Shown here: positions 16,909 to 25,409 of the stretch, piece by piece
Numbering within the stretch: the first letter of the stretch is position 1
Layout of the letters: every line of letters starts with the position of its first letter
Assembly (NCBI GenBank): GCA_017962845.1
Contig: JAGCUN010000010.1
Coordinates: 1-47,295 of the forward strand
Length of the DNA: 47,295 bases
Direction: 5' to 3'
Source: Bacteroidales bacterium
GTDB taxonomy: Bacteria; Bacteroidota; Bacteroidia; Bacteroidales; WCHB1-69
Position numbers and translations under genes: made by a program
Notes under the pieces: generated by a model
Databases searched by the model: none
Seen by the model: the letters and a program-made list of their open reading frames with translations, nothing else
What the model was told of the DNA's origin: nothing

Positions 16909-17029
16909 CGCCTTTTTTAGGAAATATGGTATGAATATGATGGATTGTTTTATTATCTATTTGATATTTAATAAAATAAATAAAATTGAAAAAAAACAAT
17001 CTCAAAGTCTAAGGCTCAATAAAAAGTCG

Positions 17030-17037
17030 TAATTTTG
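17030..17037 (+). promoter_or_regulatory. -7 box of the thrS promoter
   Basis: TAATTTTG matches TAnnTTTG, 27 bp before the thrS ATG. It overlaps an in-frame upstream start at 17035, which argues for the start at 17065. The leader is too short for a T-box or operator-type control. Confidence 0.6.
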
Positions 17038-17064
17038 CAGACCATATTTAAAAATAGTAATATT

Positions 17065-19005
17065 ATGAAAATCAATTTGAAAGGAATCGGCCAAGTCGCT
17101 GTTGAAACTCCCTGTTCCATCATTGATCTCATTCTCCGCGCCAACCCCGAGGTGCTCAACACCTTCTGCGCTGCCAAAATTGACGGCAAGGTGGTGGATT
17201 TGCGCGACACGATCAGTGAGGATTGTGAGATTGAGCTGCTGGACAAGGATGCCCCAGAGTCTTTGCCGATCTTGCGGCATACGACCGCGCACATCATGGC
17301 TGAGGCCGTCAAACATCTTTACCCCCACGCCAAACTCACCATCGGTCCTTCTACCGACCGTGGCTTTTTCTACGATTTCGACTGCGAGCCCTTCAGCCGC
17401 ACCGACCTCGACGCCATCGAGAAGGAGATGAAGAGCATCATCAAGAAGGCTACCCGCCTCGAGCGCAAGGTGGTCTCCCGCGAAGAAGCCCGTGAGATTT
17501 TCACCAAACTGGAGGAGCCTTACAAAATCGAACTGCTGGATGCCGTGCCGGAAGGCGAGCGCATCACCATCTATTCGCAGGACGATTTCTCCGACCTCTG
17601 CACCGGCCCGCATCTCCTCAACACCCGCTTGATCAAAGGCTTCAAACTTATCTCAACATCAGCTACTTACTGGCGTGGCGACCGCAGCAACAAGTCGCTC
17701 ACCCGTATCTTCGGCGTGGCTTTCTTCACCAAAGAAGACCTCGAAGAGCATCTGGCTTATTTGGAGAATATCAAGAACCGCGACCACAACAAGTTGGGCC
17801 GCGAGATGGAGCTTTTCGCCACCGTGGACGTCATCGGCCAGGGCCTTCCGCTCATGCTGCCCAAAGGTGCCAAGATTGTGCAGACCCTCCAGCGCTGGAT
17901 CGAGGATTTGGAAGACAACGAATGGGGTTACATCCGTACCAAAACTCCGCTGATGGCCAAGAAAGACCTGTACGAGATCTCCGGCCATTGGCAGCACTAC
18001 AGAGATGGCATGTTCGTGATCGGTGACCCCGAAGACGAAGAGGTGATGGCACTGCGCCCGATGACCTGCCCGTTCCAATACTTTGTGTACAAGGCATCTC
18101 CCAAGTCGTACCGCGACCTGCCGAAACGCTATAGCGAGACCTCCACGCTGTTCCGCAACGAGGACTCCGGCGAGATGCACGGTCTGACCCGCGTGCGTCA
18201 GTTCACCATTTCGGAAGGCCACCTCATCGTGCGTCCCGACCAGATGGTGGATGAGTTCAAGGGATGTCTGGCATTGGCCAAGTACTGCCTCACCACCCTC
18301 GGCTTGCAGGATGATGTCACCTACCATCTCTCGAAGTGGGATCCCAACAATACCAAGAAATATATTGGTACCGCTGAAGAGTGGGAGGAGAGTCAGCAGC
18401 ATATCCGCAACATCCTCCTCGAACTCAACATCCCGTTTGTGGAAGATGACGACGAGGCCGCTTTCTATGGCCCGAAGGTCGACATCAACGCCAAGAATGT
18501 GTATGGCAAGGAAGACACCATGATTACCGTGCAGTGGGATGCGCTTCTGGCACCGAGATACGACATGTTCTATATCGACCAGAATGGCAACAAGGTGCGC
18601 CCCAACGTGATTCACCGTACCAGTATCGGCTGCTACGAGCGTACATTGGCTTGGTTGATAGAGAAATACGAGGGCAAATTCCCCACGTGGCTCTGTCCCG
18701 AGCAGGTGCGTATTCTGCCCATCTCCGAGAAGTTCCACGACTATGCCGAGCAGGTGTGCGAACGCCTGACGAAGGCTGGCATCAAGGTGACCGTGGACAG
18801 CCGTTCCGAGAAGATCGGTTACAAGCTGCGCGAAGCCCGCGTTGACCGTCTGCCCTACGCGTTGATCGTGGGACAGAAGGAGGCCGACGAGCAGGTGGTT
18901 TCGGTATGGAACCGCACCTCCGGCGACAAAGGCTCCTGCACCATCGACGAGTTCATCGCTACTATTTTAGAAGATATCAATACGAAGGCTTTGCAGCCCA
19001 AGTAG
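17065..19005 (+). CDS. thrS: Threonyl-tRNA synthetase
   Basis: A class II synthetase charging tRNA-Thr; 646 residues. Domains in order are the N-terminal TGS domain (~1-60), the editing/SAD domain with HTTAHIMAEAVKHLYP (~75-220), the catalytic core (~240-535) and the anticodon-binding domain (~540-646). Motif 2 is visible as TSTLFRNEDSGEMHGL and motif 3 as IGCYERTLAWLIEKY. Zinc ligands are the Cys in RPMTCPFQY, the His in SEGHL and the His in NVIHRTS. The start at 17065 gives the family N-terminus MKINLKGIGQ. A hairpin with a T-run follows the gene, and tRNA-Ala lies 66 bp downstream. Confidence 0.97.
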   Translation: MKINLKGIGQVAVETPCSIIDLILRANPEVLNTFCAAKIDGKVVDLRDTISEDCEIELLDKDAPESLPILRHTTAHIMAEAVKHLYPHAKLTIGPSTDRGFFYDFDCEPFSRTDLDAIEKEMKSIIKKATRLERKVVSREEAREIFTKLEEPYKIELLDAVPEGERITIYSQDDFSDLCTGPHLLNTRLIKGFKLISTSATYWRGDRSNKSLTRIFGVAFFTKEDLEEHLAYLENIKNRDHNKLGREMELFATVDVIGQGLPLMLPKGAKIVQTLQRWIEDLEDNEWGYIRTKTPLMAKKDLYEISGHWQHYRDGMFVIGDPEDEEVMALRPMTCPFQYFVYKASPKSYRDLPKRYSETSTLFRNEDSGEMHGLTRVRQFTISEGHLIVRPDQMVDEFKGCLALAKYCLTTLGLQDDVTYHLSKWDPNNTKKYIGTAEEWEESQQHIRNILLELNIPFVEDDDEAAFYGPKVDINAKNVYGKEDTMITVQWDALLAPRYDMFYIDQNGNKVRPNVIHRTSIGCYERTLAWLIEKYEGKFPTWLCPEQVRILPISEKFHDYAEQVCERLTKAGIKVTVDSRSEKIGYKLREARVDRLPYALIVGQKEADEQVVSVWNRTSGDKGSCTIDEFIATILEDINTKALQPK

Positions 19006-19028
19006 TTGCGAAATTTTTGGGTTAATGA

Positions 19029-19070
19029 TGAGCGTGCAGAAAAATATCGTACTTTTGCACGCTCAATTTT
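19029..19070 (+). terminator. Intrinsic terminator of thrS, containing the tRNA-Ala promoter
   Basis: TGAGCGTGCA (19029-19038) pairs perfectly with TGCACGCTCA (19056-19065), extendable inward, and is followed by ATTTTT. The right arm overlaps the last bases of a TAnnTTTG box (TACTTTTG, 19050-19057), so the same bases would end thrS transcription and start that of the tRNA. Confidence 0.6.
19050..19057 (+). promoter_or_regulatory. -7 box of the tRNA-Ala promoter
   Basis: TACTTTTG fits TAnnTTTG and lies 15 bp upstream of the tRNA. The following 17 bases (TTTTGCACGCTCAATTT from 19053) recur at the promoter of the 28870 gene. Confidence 0.55.
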
Positions 19071-19071
19071 T

Positions 19072-19144
19072 GGGGATGTAGCTCAGCTGGTAGAGCACTT
19101 GGTTCGCAATCAAGGGGTCGCGGGTTCGAATCCCGTCTTCTCCA
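19072..19144 (+). tRNA. tRNA-Ala (anticodon CGC)
   Basis: A complete cloverleaf of 73 nt: acceptor GGGGATG/CTTCTCC, D-arm GCTC..GAGC, anticodon stem CTTGG/TCAAG with loop TTCGCAA (anticodon CGC at 19105-19107), and T-arm with TTCGAAT. The G3-U70 wobble pair, the alanine identity element, and the discriminator A73 are both present. The CCA end is not encoded. Confidence 0.95.
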
Positions 19145-19248
19145 CTCTGAAAACCTTTTCAATTGCAATATTGAGTTATTGTCAATTGATGTCTTGTTCA
19201 CTTGGATTTCGTTTTCTCCCTTTTGAAAAATAGAGGAAAGAGGTGATT

Positions 19249-20553
19249 CTATTCTCTCACGATAACTGCCCCCAGTGCGTTGAGACGCTGCACGATGTCC
19301 TGATAGCCACGGTCGATCTGTTCGCAGTTGTTGATGCGGCTGTAGCCATCAGCCGAAAGCGCGGCCAGCAGTAACGAAACACCGGCACGGATATCGGGAG
19401 AATCCATGGTAGTGCCGCGCAACCGGTACTTGCGGTTCAGTCCGATGACGGTAGCGCGGTGCGGGTCGCAGAGGATGATCTGCGCGCCCATCTCCTTGAG
19501 CTTGTCCACGAAGAAGAGACGGCTCTCAAACATTTTCTGATGTATCAGCACGCTGCCTTTGGCCTGGATGGCGGTTACTAACACAATACTGATAAGGTCT
19601 GGGGTGAAGCCCGGCCACGGCGCGTCGCTCACCGTCAGGATGGAACCGTCCATGTTGGTCTCCACCTCGTACTCCTCCTGATGGGGGATATGGATGTCGT
19701 CGCCTTGGATGTCGAGCTGAATGCCTAACTTGCGGAACACCGACGGGATGATGCCCAAATGCGGAACTCCACAGTTCTTTATGGTAAGTTCGGAACGGGT
19801 GAGAGCAGCCATCCCGATAAAACTGCCGATCTCGATCATGTCGGGCAGGATAGTGTGCTCGCAGCCGCCCAGGTACTCCACGCCTTCAATGGTGAGCAGG
19901 TTGGAGCCGATGCCGCTGATCTTGGCCCCCATCTTGTTGAGCATGGTACAGAGCTGATACAGATAGGGTTCGCAAGCGGCATTGAAGATGGTCGTGGTGC
20001 CGTGAGCCATCACAGCCGCCATCACCACGTTGGCGGTACCCGTCACAGAGGCCTCGCTTAACAATATGTATTTGCCTTCCAATCGGTGGGCTGAAAGTTC
20101 GTATAACGTAGTTTTGGAATTGTAAGAAAACTCCGCACCCAGCGCCTGAAAACCTTCAAAATGGGCGTTCAACGGACGGCGCCCAATCTTGTCGCCACCC
20201 GGTCTCGCCGCATACGCCTTGCCAAAACGGCCCAACAACGGCCCCAGAATCATGATGGAGGCGCGGATGGCCCCTGAGATCTTCACAAACTCAGGCGATT
20301 GCAGATAGTCAAAGTTGATATTCTTTGCCTGAAATTCGTAAGTATTTCTATCAATGGGTGTTACATCCACTCCCAAAGCCATCAATATCTCTATCAAACG
20401 CTTCACATCGCGGATGTCCGGCAAATTGTTGATGCGCACCTTCTCTGGGGTGAGCAGTGCGGCACAGAGAACCTGTAATGCCTCATTTTTAGCACCTTGC
20501 GGAACGATGTCGCCAGAAAGGGAGGCGTTGCCCTGAATGATGAACGAACTCAT
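19249..20553 (-). CDS. murA: UDP-N-acetylglucosamine 1-carboxyvinyltransferase (Asp-type active site)
   Basis: The first committed step of peptidoglycan synthesis: transfer of enolpyruvate from PEP to UDP-GlcNAc in the cytoplasm. It has 434 residues with the N-terminal GAKNEALQ (Lys22, Asn23), RASIMILGPLLGRFG and the active-site loop RPGGDKIGRRPLNAH. The catalytic loop residue that is Cys115 in E. coli is Asp121 here. That replacement is known from Mycobacterium and Chlamydia enzymes and prevents covalent attack by fosfomycin. Further family stretches are PDMIEIGSFIGMAAL and the C-terminal DIRAGVSLLLAALSADG. It has its own promoter box (20573-20580). Confidence 0.96.
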   Translation of the reverse strand: MSSFIIQGNASLSGDIVPQGAKNEALQVLCAALLTPEKVRINNLPDIRDVKRLIEILMALGVDVTPIDRNTYEFQAKNINFDYLQSPEFVKISGAIRASIMILGPLLGRFGKAYAARPGGDKIGRRPLNAHFEGFQALGAEFSYNSKTTLYELSAHRLEGKYILLSEASVTGTANVVMAAVMAHGTTTIFNAACEPYLYQLCTMLNKMGAKISGIGSNLLTIEGVEYLGGCEHTILPDMIEIGSFIGMAALTRSELTIKNCGVPHLGIIPSVFRKLGIQLDIQGDDIHIPHQEEYEVETNMDGSILTVSDAPWPGFTPDLISIVLVTAIQAKGSVLIHQKMFESRLFFVDKLKEMGAQIILCDPHRATVIGLNRKYRLRGTTMDSPDIRAGVSLLLAALSADGYSRINNCEQIDRGYQDIVQRLNALGAVIVRE

Positions 20554-20572
20554 ATCATGTAATTTAATTTCG

Positions 20573-20580
20573 CAAAATTA
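20573..20580 (-). promoter_or_regulatory. -7 box of the murA promoter
   Basis: Minus-strand TAATTTTG fits TAnnTTTG, 20 bp upstream of the murA start. The 104-bp gap to the next gene holds nothing else I can identify. Confidence 0.55.
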
Positions 20581-20657
20581 CACAATATCATGATACAAAT
20601 CTATTGATTATCTATTATTTATAAACAGTAGATAGTTAGTGAGAGATGACTGTAATG

Positions 20658-22292
20658 TCAATGGATGCGCACGCGACGAAGGTCCAGCATGTTGGTCGGT
20701 CCAGGTTCCATCCCCTCCACATTGCTGTGCACAAATCGAATCACCTTGTCGTAATACAGCAGCATAAAAGGTGCGTCCGCCACCAGCATCGAGTCCAAAC
20801 GGGTATAGTAATCGTTGCGGAGCGAGTCGTCGAGGATGGTCTGCGACTCTTCGAACAGTCGGTCAAATTCGGGATTGACATAGTGCGTGTAGTTGGAACC
20901 ATTGGGCTGTAAGTTCTTGGAATAGAAGAGGGAAAGATAGTTTTCCGCATCAGGGTAGTCACCAATCCATGAGCCGCGGAAAGCGGGCAGACGGTAGCTG
21001 CGCATCATCTGTCGCTGCTGCGCGGGCTGCTGCACGTCCAGATTGACCGTCACCCCGATCTGCGCCAGTTCGTGCTGGATATATTGGCAAATGTCCAAGT
21101 AAGAGGCTGATACTGAAATGGTGATGGGGGGCATCCCTTTTCCGTTAGGGTAGCCTGCCGCCGCCAGCAGCTGCGCGGCCTTCGTCGGATTGTACTCATA
21201 GCCCTTCACCCGTTCAGGATCAAACGACTGCATTCCCATCGGCACAAAACCTGATGTACCTGCATAACCGATGTTGTTTCTCAAATACTGCATCATCTTC
21301 CGCCGGTCAAAACCATAGTTCAGTGCCTGACGGACTTGCTTGTTCAACAACGGATTGGACGGATCATCGCCTTTCAACAAGAAACCGATGTACTCAGTGT
21401 TCATATATGGAGAAGTAAGTAGTTGAATATCACCTTTGTACTTCTCCTGCAACTCGCCCTGCTTGGTCAGCAATGCATCCTTGTAGCAGGCCTCAATACC
21501 CGACATGAAATCCAATGAGCCCTTCATGAACTCCATGAAAACCGACTGCTTATCCACGATGAAAGTGATGGACACTCCATCCAAATAAGGGAGTTGCTGC
21601 CCTTTTTCATCGTACTCAAAATAGAAGGGGTTGCGGCGCAGCACCAACTTGACGCCTTCCTCCCACATCTTCATCTGAAAAGGACCGGTGCCGACTGGAT
21701 GGCGGGCAAAGTCTTTCCCGAATTTCTCCACCGCCTCGCGCGGCACCACCGAGCAATATTTCATGGCCAACACCCCCAAAAAAGGCGGCTGAATTTCGCT
21801 TAGTGAAATTTGTAAAGTACTGTCATTAAGGGCGATAAATTGCGCCTTATCCTTCTCGTCGCGCTTAACCTTCTGAAAAATCCAGCTTCCCGGCGAGGCC
21901 ACATTGGGATCCACTATGCGGTTGAAACTATACACGAAATCCTGTGCTGTCACGCGACGGCTTTTCGGAAACGTGATGTCATCGGTATTCTGGAAGCGGA
22001 TGTCGGTGCGCAGGTGGAATGTGTAGATGAGGCCGTCTTCGCTGATTTCCCAGCTCTTGGCGATGGCCGGAACGATACGGAGTGAGTCATCTAAATCCAC
22101 CAACCCATTGTAAATCAAGTTGCAAGGCCATATCGCTGCCTGTCCTGACGCAAAGGCTGGATCTAACGACGTTATGCCACTCGATTCGTTGTAGTGGAAA
22201 ATCATCTTGTCAGGATGGTCGTGGCGGTTGCCGCAGGCCGACAGCAGTACCAGACAGAGGATTACAACGGGAAAGAGGATTTTTCTATACAT
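20658..22292 (-). CDS. Peptide ABC-transporter substrate-binding lipoprotein (SBP family 5)
   Basis: An extracytoplasmic solute-binding protein of the OppA/DppA type, 544 residues. The signal peptide ends in a lipobox (LVLLSACGN), with Cys20 as the lipidated residue. Family features are the SLDPAFASGQAAIWPCNLIYNGL entry segment, IAKSWEISEDGLIYTFHLR, DFVYSFNRIVDP and HPVGTGPFQM. The C-terminal lobe contains VRQALNYGFDRRKM and AAQLLAAAGYPNGKG. No permease or ATPase genes lie alongside, so it is either an orphan binding protein or works with a transporter encoded elsewhere. It starts just downstream of the ilvE terminator, so it should have its own promoter, though no TAnnTTTG box is clear. Confidence 0.92.
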   Translation of the reverse strand: MYRKILFPVVILCLVLLSACGNRHDHPDKMIFHYNESSGITSLDPAFASGQAAIWPCNLIYNGLVDLDDSLRIVPAIAKSWEISEDGLIYTFHLRTDIRFQNTDDITFPKSRRVTAQDFVYSFNRIVDPNVASPGSWIFQKVKRDEKDKAQFIALNDSTLQISLSEIQPPFLGVLAMKYCSVVPREAVEKFGKDFARHPVGTGPFQMKMWEEGVKLVLRRNPFYFEYDEKGQQLPYLDGVSITFIVDKQSVFMEFMKGSLDFMSGIEACYKDALLTKQGELQEKYKGDIQLLTSPYMNTEYIGFLLKGDDPSNPLLNKQVRQALNYGFDRRKMMQYLRNNIGYAGTSGFVPMGMQSFDPERVKGYEYNPTKAAQLLAAAGYPNGKGMPPITISVSASYLDICQYIQHELAQIGVTVNLDVQQPAQQRQMMRSYRLPAFRGSWIGDYPDAENYLSLFYSKNLQPNGSNYTHYVNPEFDRLFEESQTILDDSLRNDYYTRLDSMLVADAPFMLLYYDKVIRFVHSNVEGMEPGPTNMLDLRRVRIH

Positions 22293-22310
22293 ATTATTAT
22301 CTATTGTAAA

Positions 22311-22345
22311 AAAAAAGAGATGAAAAAGAATTTCATCTCTTTTTT
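22311..22345 (-). terminator. Intrinsic terminator of ilvE
   Basis: AAAAAAGAGATGAAA (22311-22325) and TTTCATCTCTTTTTT (22331-22345) form a perfect 15-bp stem with a 5-nt loop. A T-run follows on the minus strand, and the stem's own A/T run also gives a U-tract on the plus strand. Confidence 0.85.
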
Positions 22346-22361
22346 ATTGGTAACCATACGA

Positions 22362-23387
22362 TTAGTCAACGTCAATGATGTCGCACCAACCGAATTTGTC
22401 TTCCACTTCGCCGTACTGGATGCCGGTGAGGCGGTTGTAGAGTTTCACGCACCACGGACCGGGCTCGCCGTTTTTGGCAATCTGGTAAACGTGACCACTC
22501 TCGCGATCCTGAATGCTGTCAACGGGGGAGATGACGGCGGCGGTACCGCATGCACCAGCTTCCTCGAAGGTGGCGATCTCCTCGATCGGAATGTGACGAC
22601 GTTCGACGGTCAGACCCATATCAGCAGCAAGTTCGCGGAGGCTCTTGTTGGTGATAGAAGGAAGGATGGAGCCAGAGTCGGGAGTGATGTACTTGCCGTC
22701 CTTGATGCCGAAGAAGTTGGCTGGACCGGCCTCGTCGATGTACTGTTTCGTCTTGGCATCTGCGAAGATGGAGGCGGCGAAACCTTCGTGGTGAGCTCTT
22801 TCACCTGCGCGCAAGCTGGCAGCGTAGTTGCCACCCACTTTCACGTGGCCGGTACCCATCGGGGCGGCACGGTCGAAGTCGCGTACAATCTGCATCGGAA
22901 CAGGTTTGAAACCAGCCTTGAAGTACGGGCCCACGGGGGTGACAAAAATCATGAAAAGATACTCGTCAGCCGGGGATACACCCACCTTTGCGCCGGTGCC
23001 GATGAGCAACGGACGGAGGTACAGGCTTGCGCCAGTGCCGTACGGGGGGATGAATTCGGAGTTCAGCTGAACCACTTTCCAGCAAGCCTCTTTGAAAAGT
23101 TCGTCCGGAACCTTGGCCATCAGGATGGCCTCAGCGGAGCTCTGCAGACGGTGGCTGTTCTCAATCCAACGGAAAATACGCACCTTACCGTCTTTGCCAC
23201 GGTAGCACTTCAAACCCTCGAAGGCTTCCTGACCATAGTGGAGGCAGGTAGCAGCCATGTGCATGGTGATGTCTTCGGAAGAGGAGATCTCCAGCTGGCC
23301 CCATTTGCCGTTTCTGTAGTAGCAACGTACGTTGTAGTTGGTTTTCACATAACCAAAGGATAATTTGCTCCAGTCAATGTTTTCCAT
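22362..23387 (-). CDS. ilvE: Branched-chain amino acid aminotransferase
   Basis: A PLP enzyme interconverting Leu/Ile/Val and their 2-oxo acids with glutamate/2-oxoglutarate; 341 residues, fold type IV, of the longer ilvE type II group. The PLP lysine is Lys183 in GHVKVGGNYAASL. Other signatures are HYGQEAFEGLKCYR, SLYLRPLLIGTG, DEAGPANFFGIKDG with the cofactor-contacting Glu, and LPSITNKSLRELA. In a fermenter it may run in either direction. It starts 41 bp after the apt stop on the same strand with no box of its own, suggesting an apt-ilvE transcript that ends at the terminator 22311-22345. Confidence 0.95.
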   Translation of the reverse strand: MENIDWSKLSFGYVKTNYNVRCYYRNGKWGQLEISSSEDITMHMAATCLHYGQEAFEGLKCYRGKDGKVRIFRWIENSHRLQSSAEAILMAKVPDELFKEACWKVVQLNSEFIPPYGTGASLYLRPLLIGTGAKVGVSPADEYLFMIFVTPVGPYFKAGFKPVPMQIVRDFDRAAPMGTGHVKVGGNYAASLRAGERAHHEGFAASIFADAKTKQYIDEAGPANFFGIKDGKYITPDSGSILPSITNKSLRELAADMGLTVERRHIPIEEIATFEEAGACGTAAVISPVDSIQDRESGHVYQIAKNGEPGPWCVKLYNRLTGIQYGEVEDKFGWCDIIDVD

Positions 23388-23428
23388 AATCTGTTATTTT
23401 AATTATTTGATTAATAAAATGTTGTGTT

Positions 23429-23941
23429 CTAAACAAGATGCAATGAACGGATGTCATCAGCTGCGATTTTGTCGCGTCCTTTCAACGCTTGGATTTCCAT
23501 GAGGAAATGGGTGGCGATGAAGGTGGGATTGAATTTCCGCACCAGTTCGATGGCTGCAGCTGCGGTGCCACCGGTGGCCAAGATGTCGTCAAAGATAAGC
23601 ACACGCTGGTTCTCTTTCATCGCATCGGTATGCACTTCAATGGAAGCCTCGCCATACTCGAGCTGGTAAGTGGCTTTGTAAGTGGTGTAAGGGAGTTTGC
23701 CCGCTTTGCGGATGGGCACGAACGGCACGTGCAGCGCGAGGGCAAGTGCGGGAGCGAAAAAGTATCCGCGAGCCTCCAAACCCACAATCACATCCGGCTT
23801 CACCTCCTTCGCCATATCCAACAGCATGTTGAACACCTCTTGAAAATAATCGGCGTTGTTCATGATGGTGGTGATGTCCAAAAATTGAATTCCTTTCTTC
23901 GGAAAGTCAGGAATTACACGGATTTTGCTGGTATCAAGCAT
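23429..23941 (-). CDS. apt: Adenine phosphoribosyltransferase
   Basis: A purine-salvage enzyme converting adenine and PRPP to AMP in the cytoplasm; 170 residues. The PRPP-binding loop VLIFDDILATGGT lies at 114-126, and the N-terminal IPDFPKKGIQFLDITT and the VGLEARGYFFAPALA segment are typical of Apt. It is the first gene of a probable apt-ilvE operon, with a -7 box at 23968-23975. Confidence 0.97.
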   Translation of the reverse strand: MLDTSKIRVIPDFPKKGIQFLDITTIMNNADYFQEVFNMLLDMAKEVKPDVIVGLEARGYFFAPALALALHVPFVPIRKAGKLPYTTYKATYQLEYGEASIEVHTDAMKENQRVLIFDDILATGGTAAAAIELVRKFNPTFIATHFLMEIQALKGRDKIAADDIRSLHLV

Positions 23942-23967
23942 GATGTTACGTTTTTCAATTCAAGTTG

Positions 23968-23975
23968 CAAATTTA
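23968..23975 (-). promoter_or_regulatory. -7 box of the apt promoter
   Basis: Minus-strand TAAATTTG fits TAnnTTTG, 27 bp upstream of the apt start and inside the narrow gap to the end of the preceding gene. Confidence 0.5.
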
Positions 23976-23996
23976 CACTTTTATTTTGATATTTGC

Positions 23997-25346
23997 TTAT
24001 TCTTTTTTGATAAAAATAAATGATTTTACCCCTATCTTTCCTCGGAGGGCTAAAATATATTTTCCGGGTTTTATTCTTTTGTTATTCAATAAAATAGAAT
24101 TGTCAATCAGGATCCCTTCCTGCATCTTTTGGCCGGTAATGCTCACAATTTCGTAATGAGCGCCTCTAAATGTTTCGGGGTAGTCGATGTGGATTTGGTC
24201 GGAAGCGGGGTTGGGATAGATGCGGAATCCATCCATGTCTAACGAGTGAATGGCGTTGGTGTCGGGCGGTGTGATGGTGTCGGTAGGGACTGTATCGGTA
24301 GGTATGGTGTCGTTCGGAATGGTGTCGTTCGGAACCTCATTGAAAGTGGCAAGATAGGGGAGAAGGTAGTCGCTGAAGTCCAGTCGCTGCAATTTCGCCG
24401 GACGGTCGATGGTAATGCCTAACTGCGTGGTAGTGAAGTGTTCATTCGTTATGTAGAAATCCGTGGCATTGCTGGTGGCGATGGCCTCCACCTGGTCTTT
24501 TACCAATGTACCGAAGTTCAGACGACGTTTGTTGCCCGAAAAGAACTCTTCTCCTTGGAAATCATAGAGAAGAACGATGAAAGGATGGAGGGAGGAAAGG
24601 TAGCTGCCACCGTTATAGTCGTAGCCGCAGAGTGCTACCAACCGGTATTGCGGCACGTAGGTCGCCCCTGTGACCAGCCCTCCCACGTTGTAGGTGGCGC
24701 GCCGTTGGGCAATGTGCGTTCCGGGCGTTTTCGGAAGCGCATAGATGGTGGTCTGCTCCGAAGCCCACTGTTTGGTGAACAGGTAGATGCTGTCCTGCCC
24801 GACCACAAACGACTCGCAGTCGAAATCGGTGGCCTGCGGCTGCGAAGTGAAATCGGTCTGGTCTTCGTAAGAAAACCATATCGTATCCACCACAAAGGTC
24901 TGATTCAGAAGTGATTCCTTGCTGATGCGCAAAATGTGCAGGTTCTGCCGCACACCACTGTTGTTACCAATGTCGCCGAAATAGAGATACAGACTATCCT
25001 GCGACACCTCTTCTGTGTCGTAGTTGCTTATTCCGCTGATACACAGCGTTTCTGAAGTGGCTGCCGTGGTGCTGTCAAGGAGGTACAGACAGCAGTCGTT
25101 GTGGTCATTGTAGGTCCAGTAGCCGCCATTCCAGAACAGCAGCGTAGAGGAGCCCTCCAACGTCTCATCCAGCTGACCGATTTCCACCGGACCGACGGTG
25201 CTGGAAGCGTACGTGCAACTTCCGTCGTTGACGGTAGCCGCCGCGTTGTAATTGCTGGCCAATGGGTCCGTGCAGCCACAAACCTGCCCGAACACTTGTA
25301 CCATCGAAATCAACATTATTCCCAAAGAAACACCTAAAGCACGCAT
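23997..25346 (-). CDS. Secreted protein with type IX secretion C-terminal sorting domain
   Basis: A 449-residue protein with a signal peptide (MRALGVSLGIMLISMVQVFG). A Cys-rich motif near the mature N-terminus (GCTDPLASNYNAAATVNDG) is common in exported Bacteroidetes proteins. A central region (~60-330) of beta-rich sequence follows, probably a propeller-like or repeat fold. A low-complexity linker of five-residue DTIPN/DTVPT units comes next (~340-365). The end is a type A T9SS sorting domain (FRIYPNPASDQIHIDYPE ... KPGKYILALRGK). It should cross the outer membrane through the T9SS and be attached or released; the function of the central part is unknown. It follows the TerB/DnaJ gene by 63 bp that contain a tandem repeat. 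Confidence 0.88.
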   Translation of the reverse strand: MRALGVSLGIMLISMVQVFGQVCGCTDPLASNYNAAATVNDGSCTYASSTVGPVEIGQLDETLEGSSTLLFWNGGYWTYNDHNDCCLYLLDSTTAATSETLCISGISNYDTEEVSQDSLYLYFGDIGNNSGVRQNLHILRISKESLLNQTFVVDTIWFSYEDQTDFTSQPQATDFDCESFVVGQDSIYLFTKQWASEQTTIYALPKTPGTHIAQRRATYNVGGLVTGATYVPQYRLVALCGYDYNGGSYLSSLHPFIVLLYDFQGEEFFSGNKRRLNFGTLVKDQVEAIATSNATDFYITNEHFTTTQLGITIDRPAKLQRLDFSDYLLPYLATFNEVPNDTIPNDTIPTDTVPTDTITPPDTNAIHSLDMDGFRIYPNPASDQIHIDYPETFRGAHYEIVSITGQKMQEGILIDNSILLNNKRIKPGKYILALRGKIGVKSFIFIKKE

Positions 25347-25352
25347 ATTATC

Positions 25353-25399
25353 ATCTTTTAATCTTTTAATCTTCTAATCTTTTAATCTTTTAATCTTTT
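25353..25399. repeat. Tandem 8-bp repeat, about six copies
   Basis: Five full ATCTTTTA units, one with a T-to-C change, and a partial sixth lie in the gap between the TerB/DnaJ gene and the T9SS-protein gene. It contains no ORF. Such an array could vary in length by slippage. Confidence 0.85.
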
Positions 25400-25409
25400 C
25401 CTCCTATCC

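Noticed and set aside
15389..17005. A longer cysS start at 17005
   Set aside because: The extra 45 residues are AT-rich, unlike the family, and cross the -7 box at 16901-16908.
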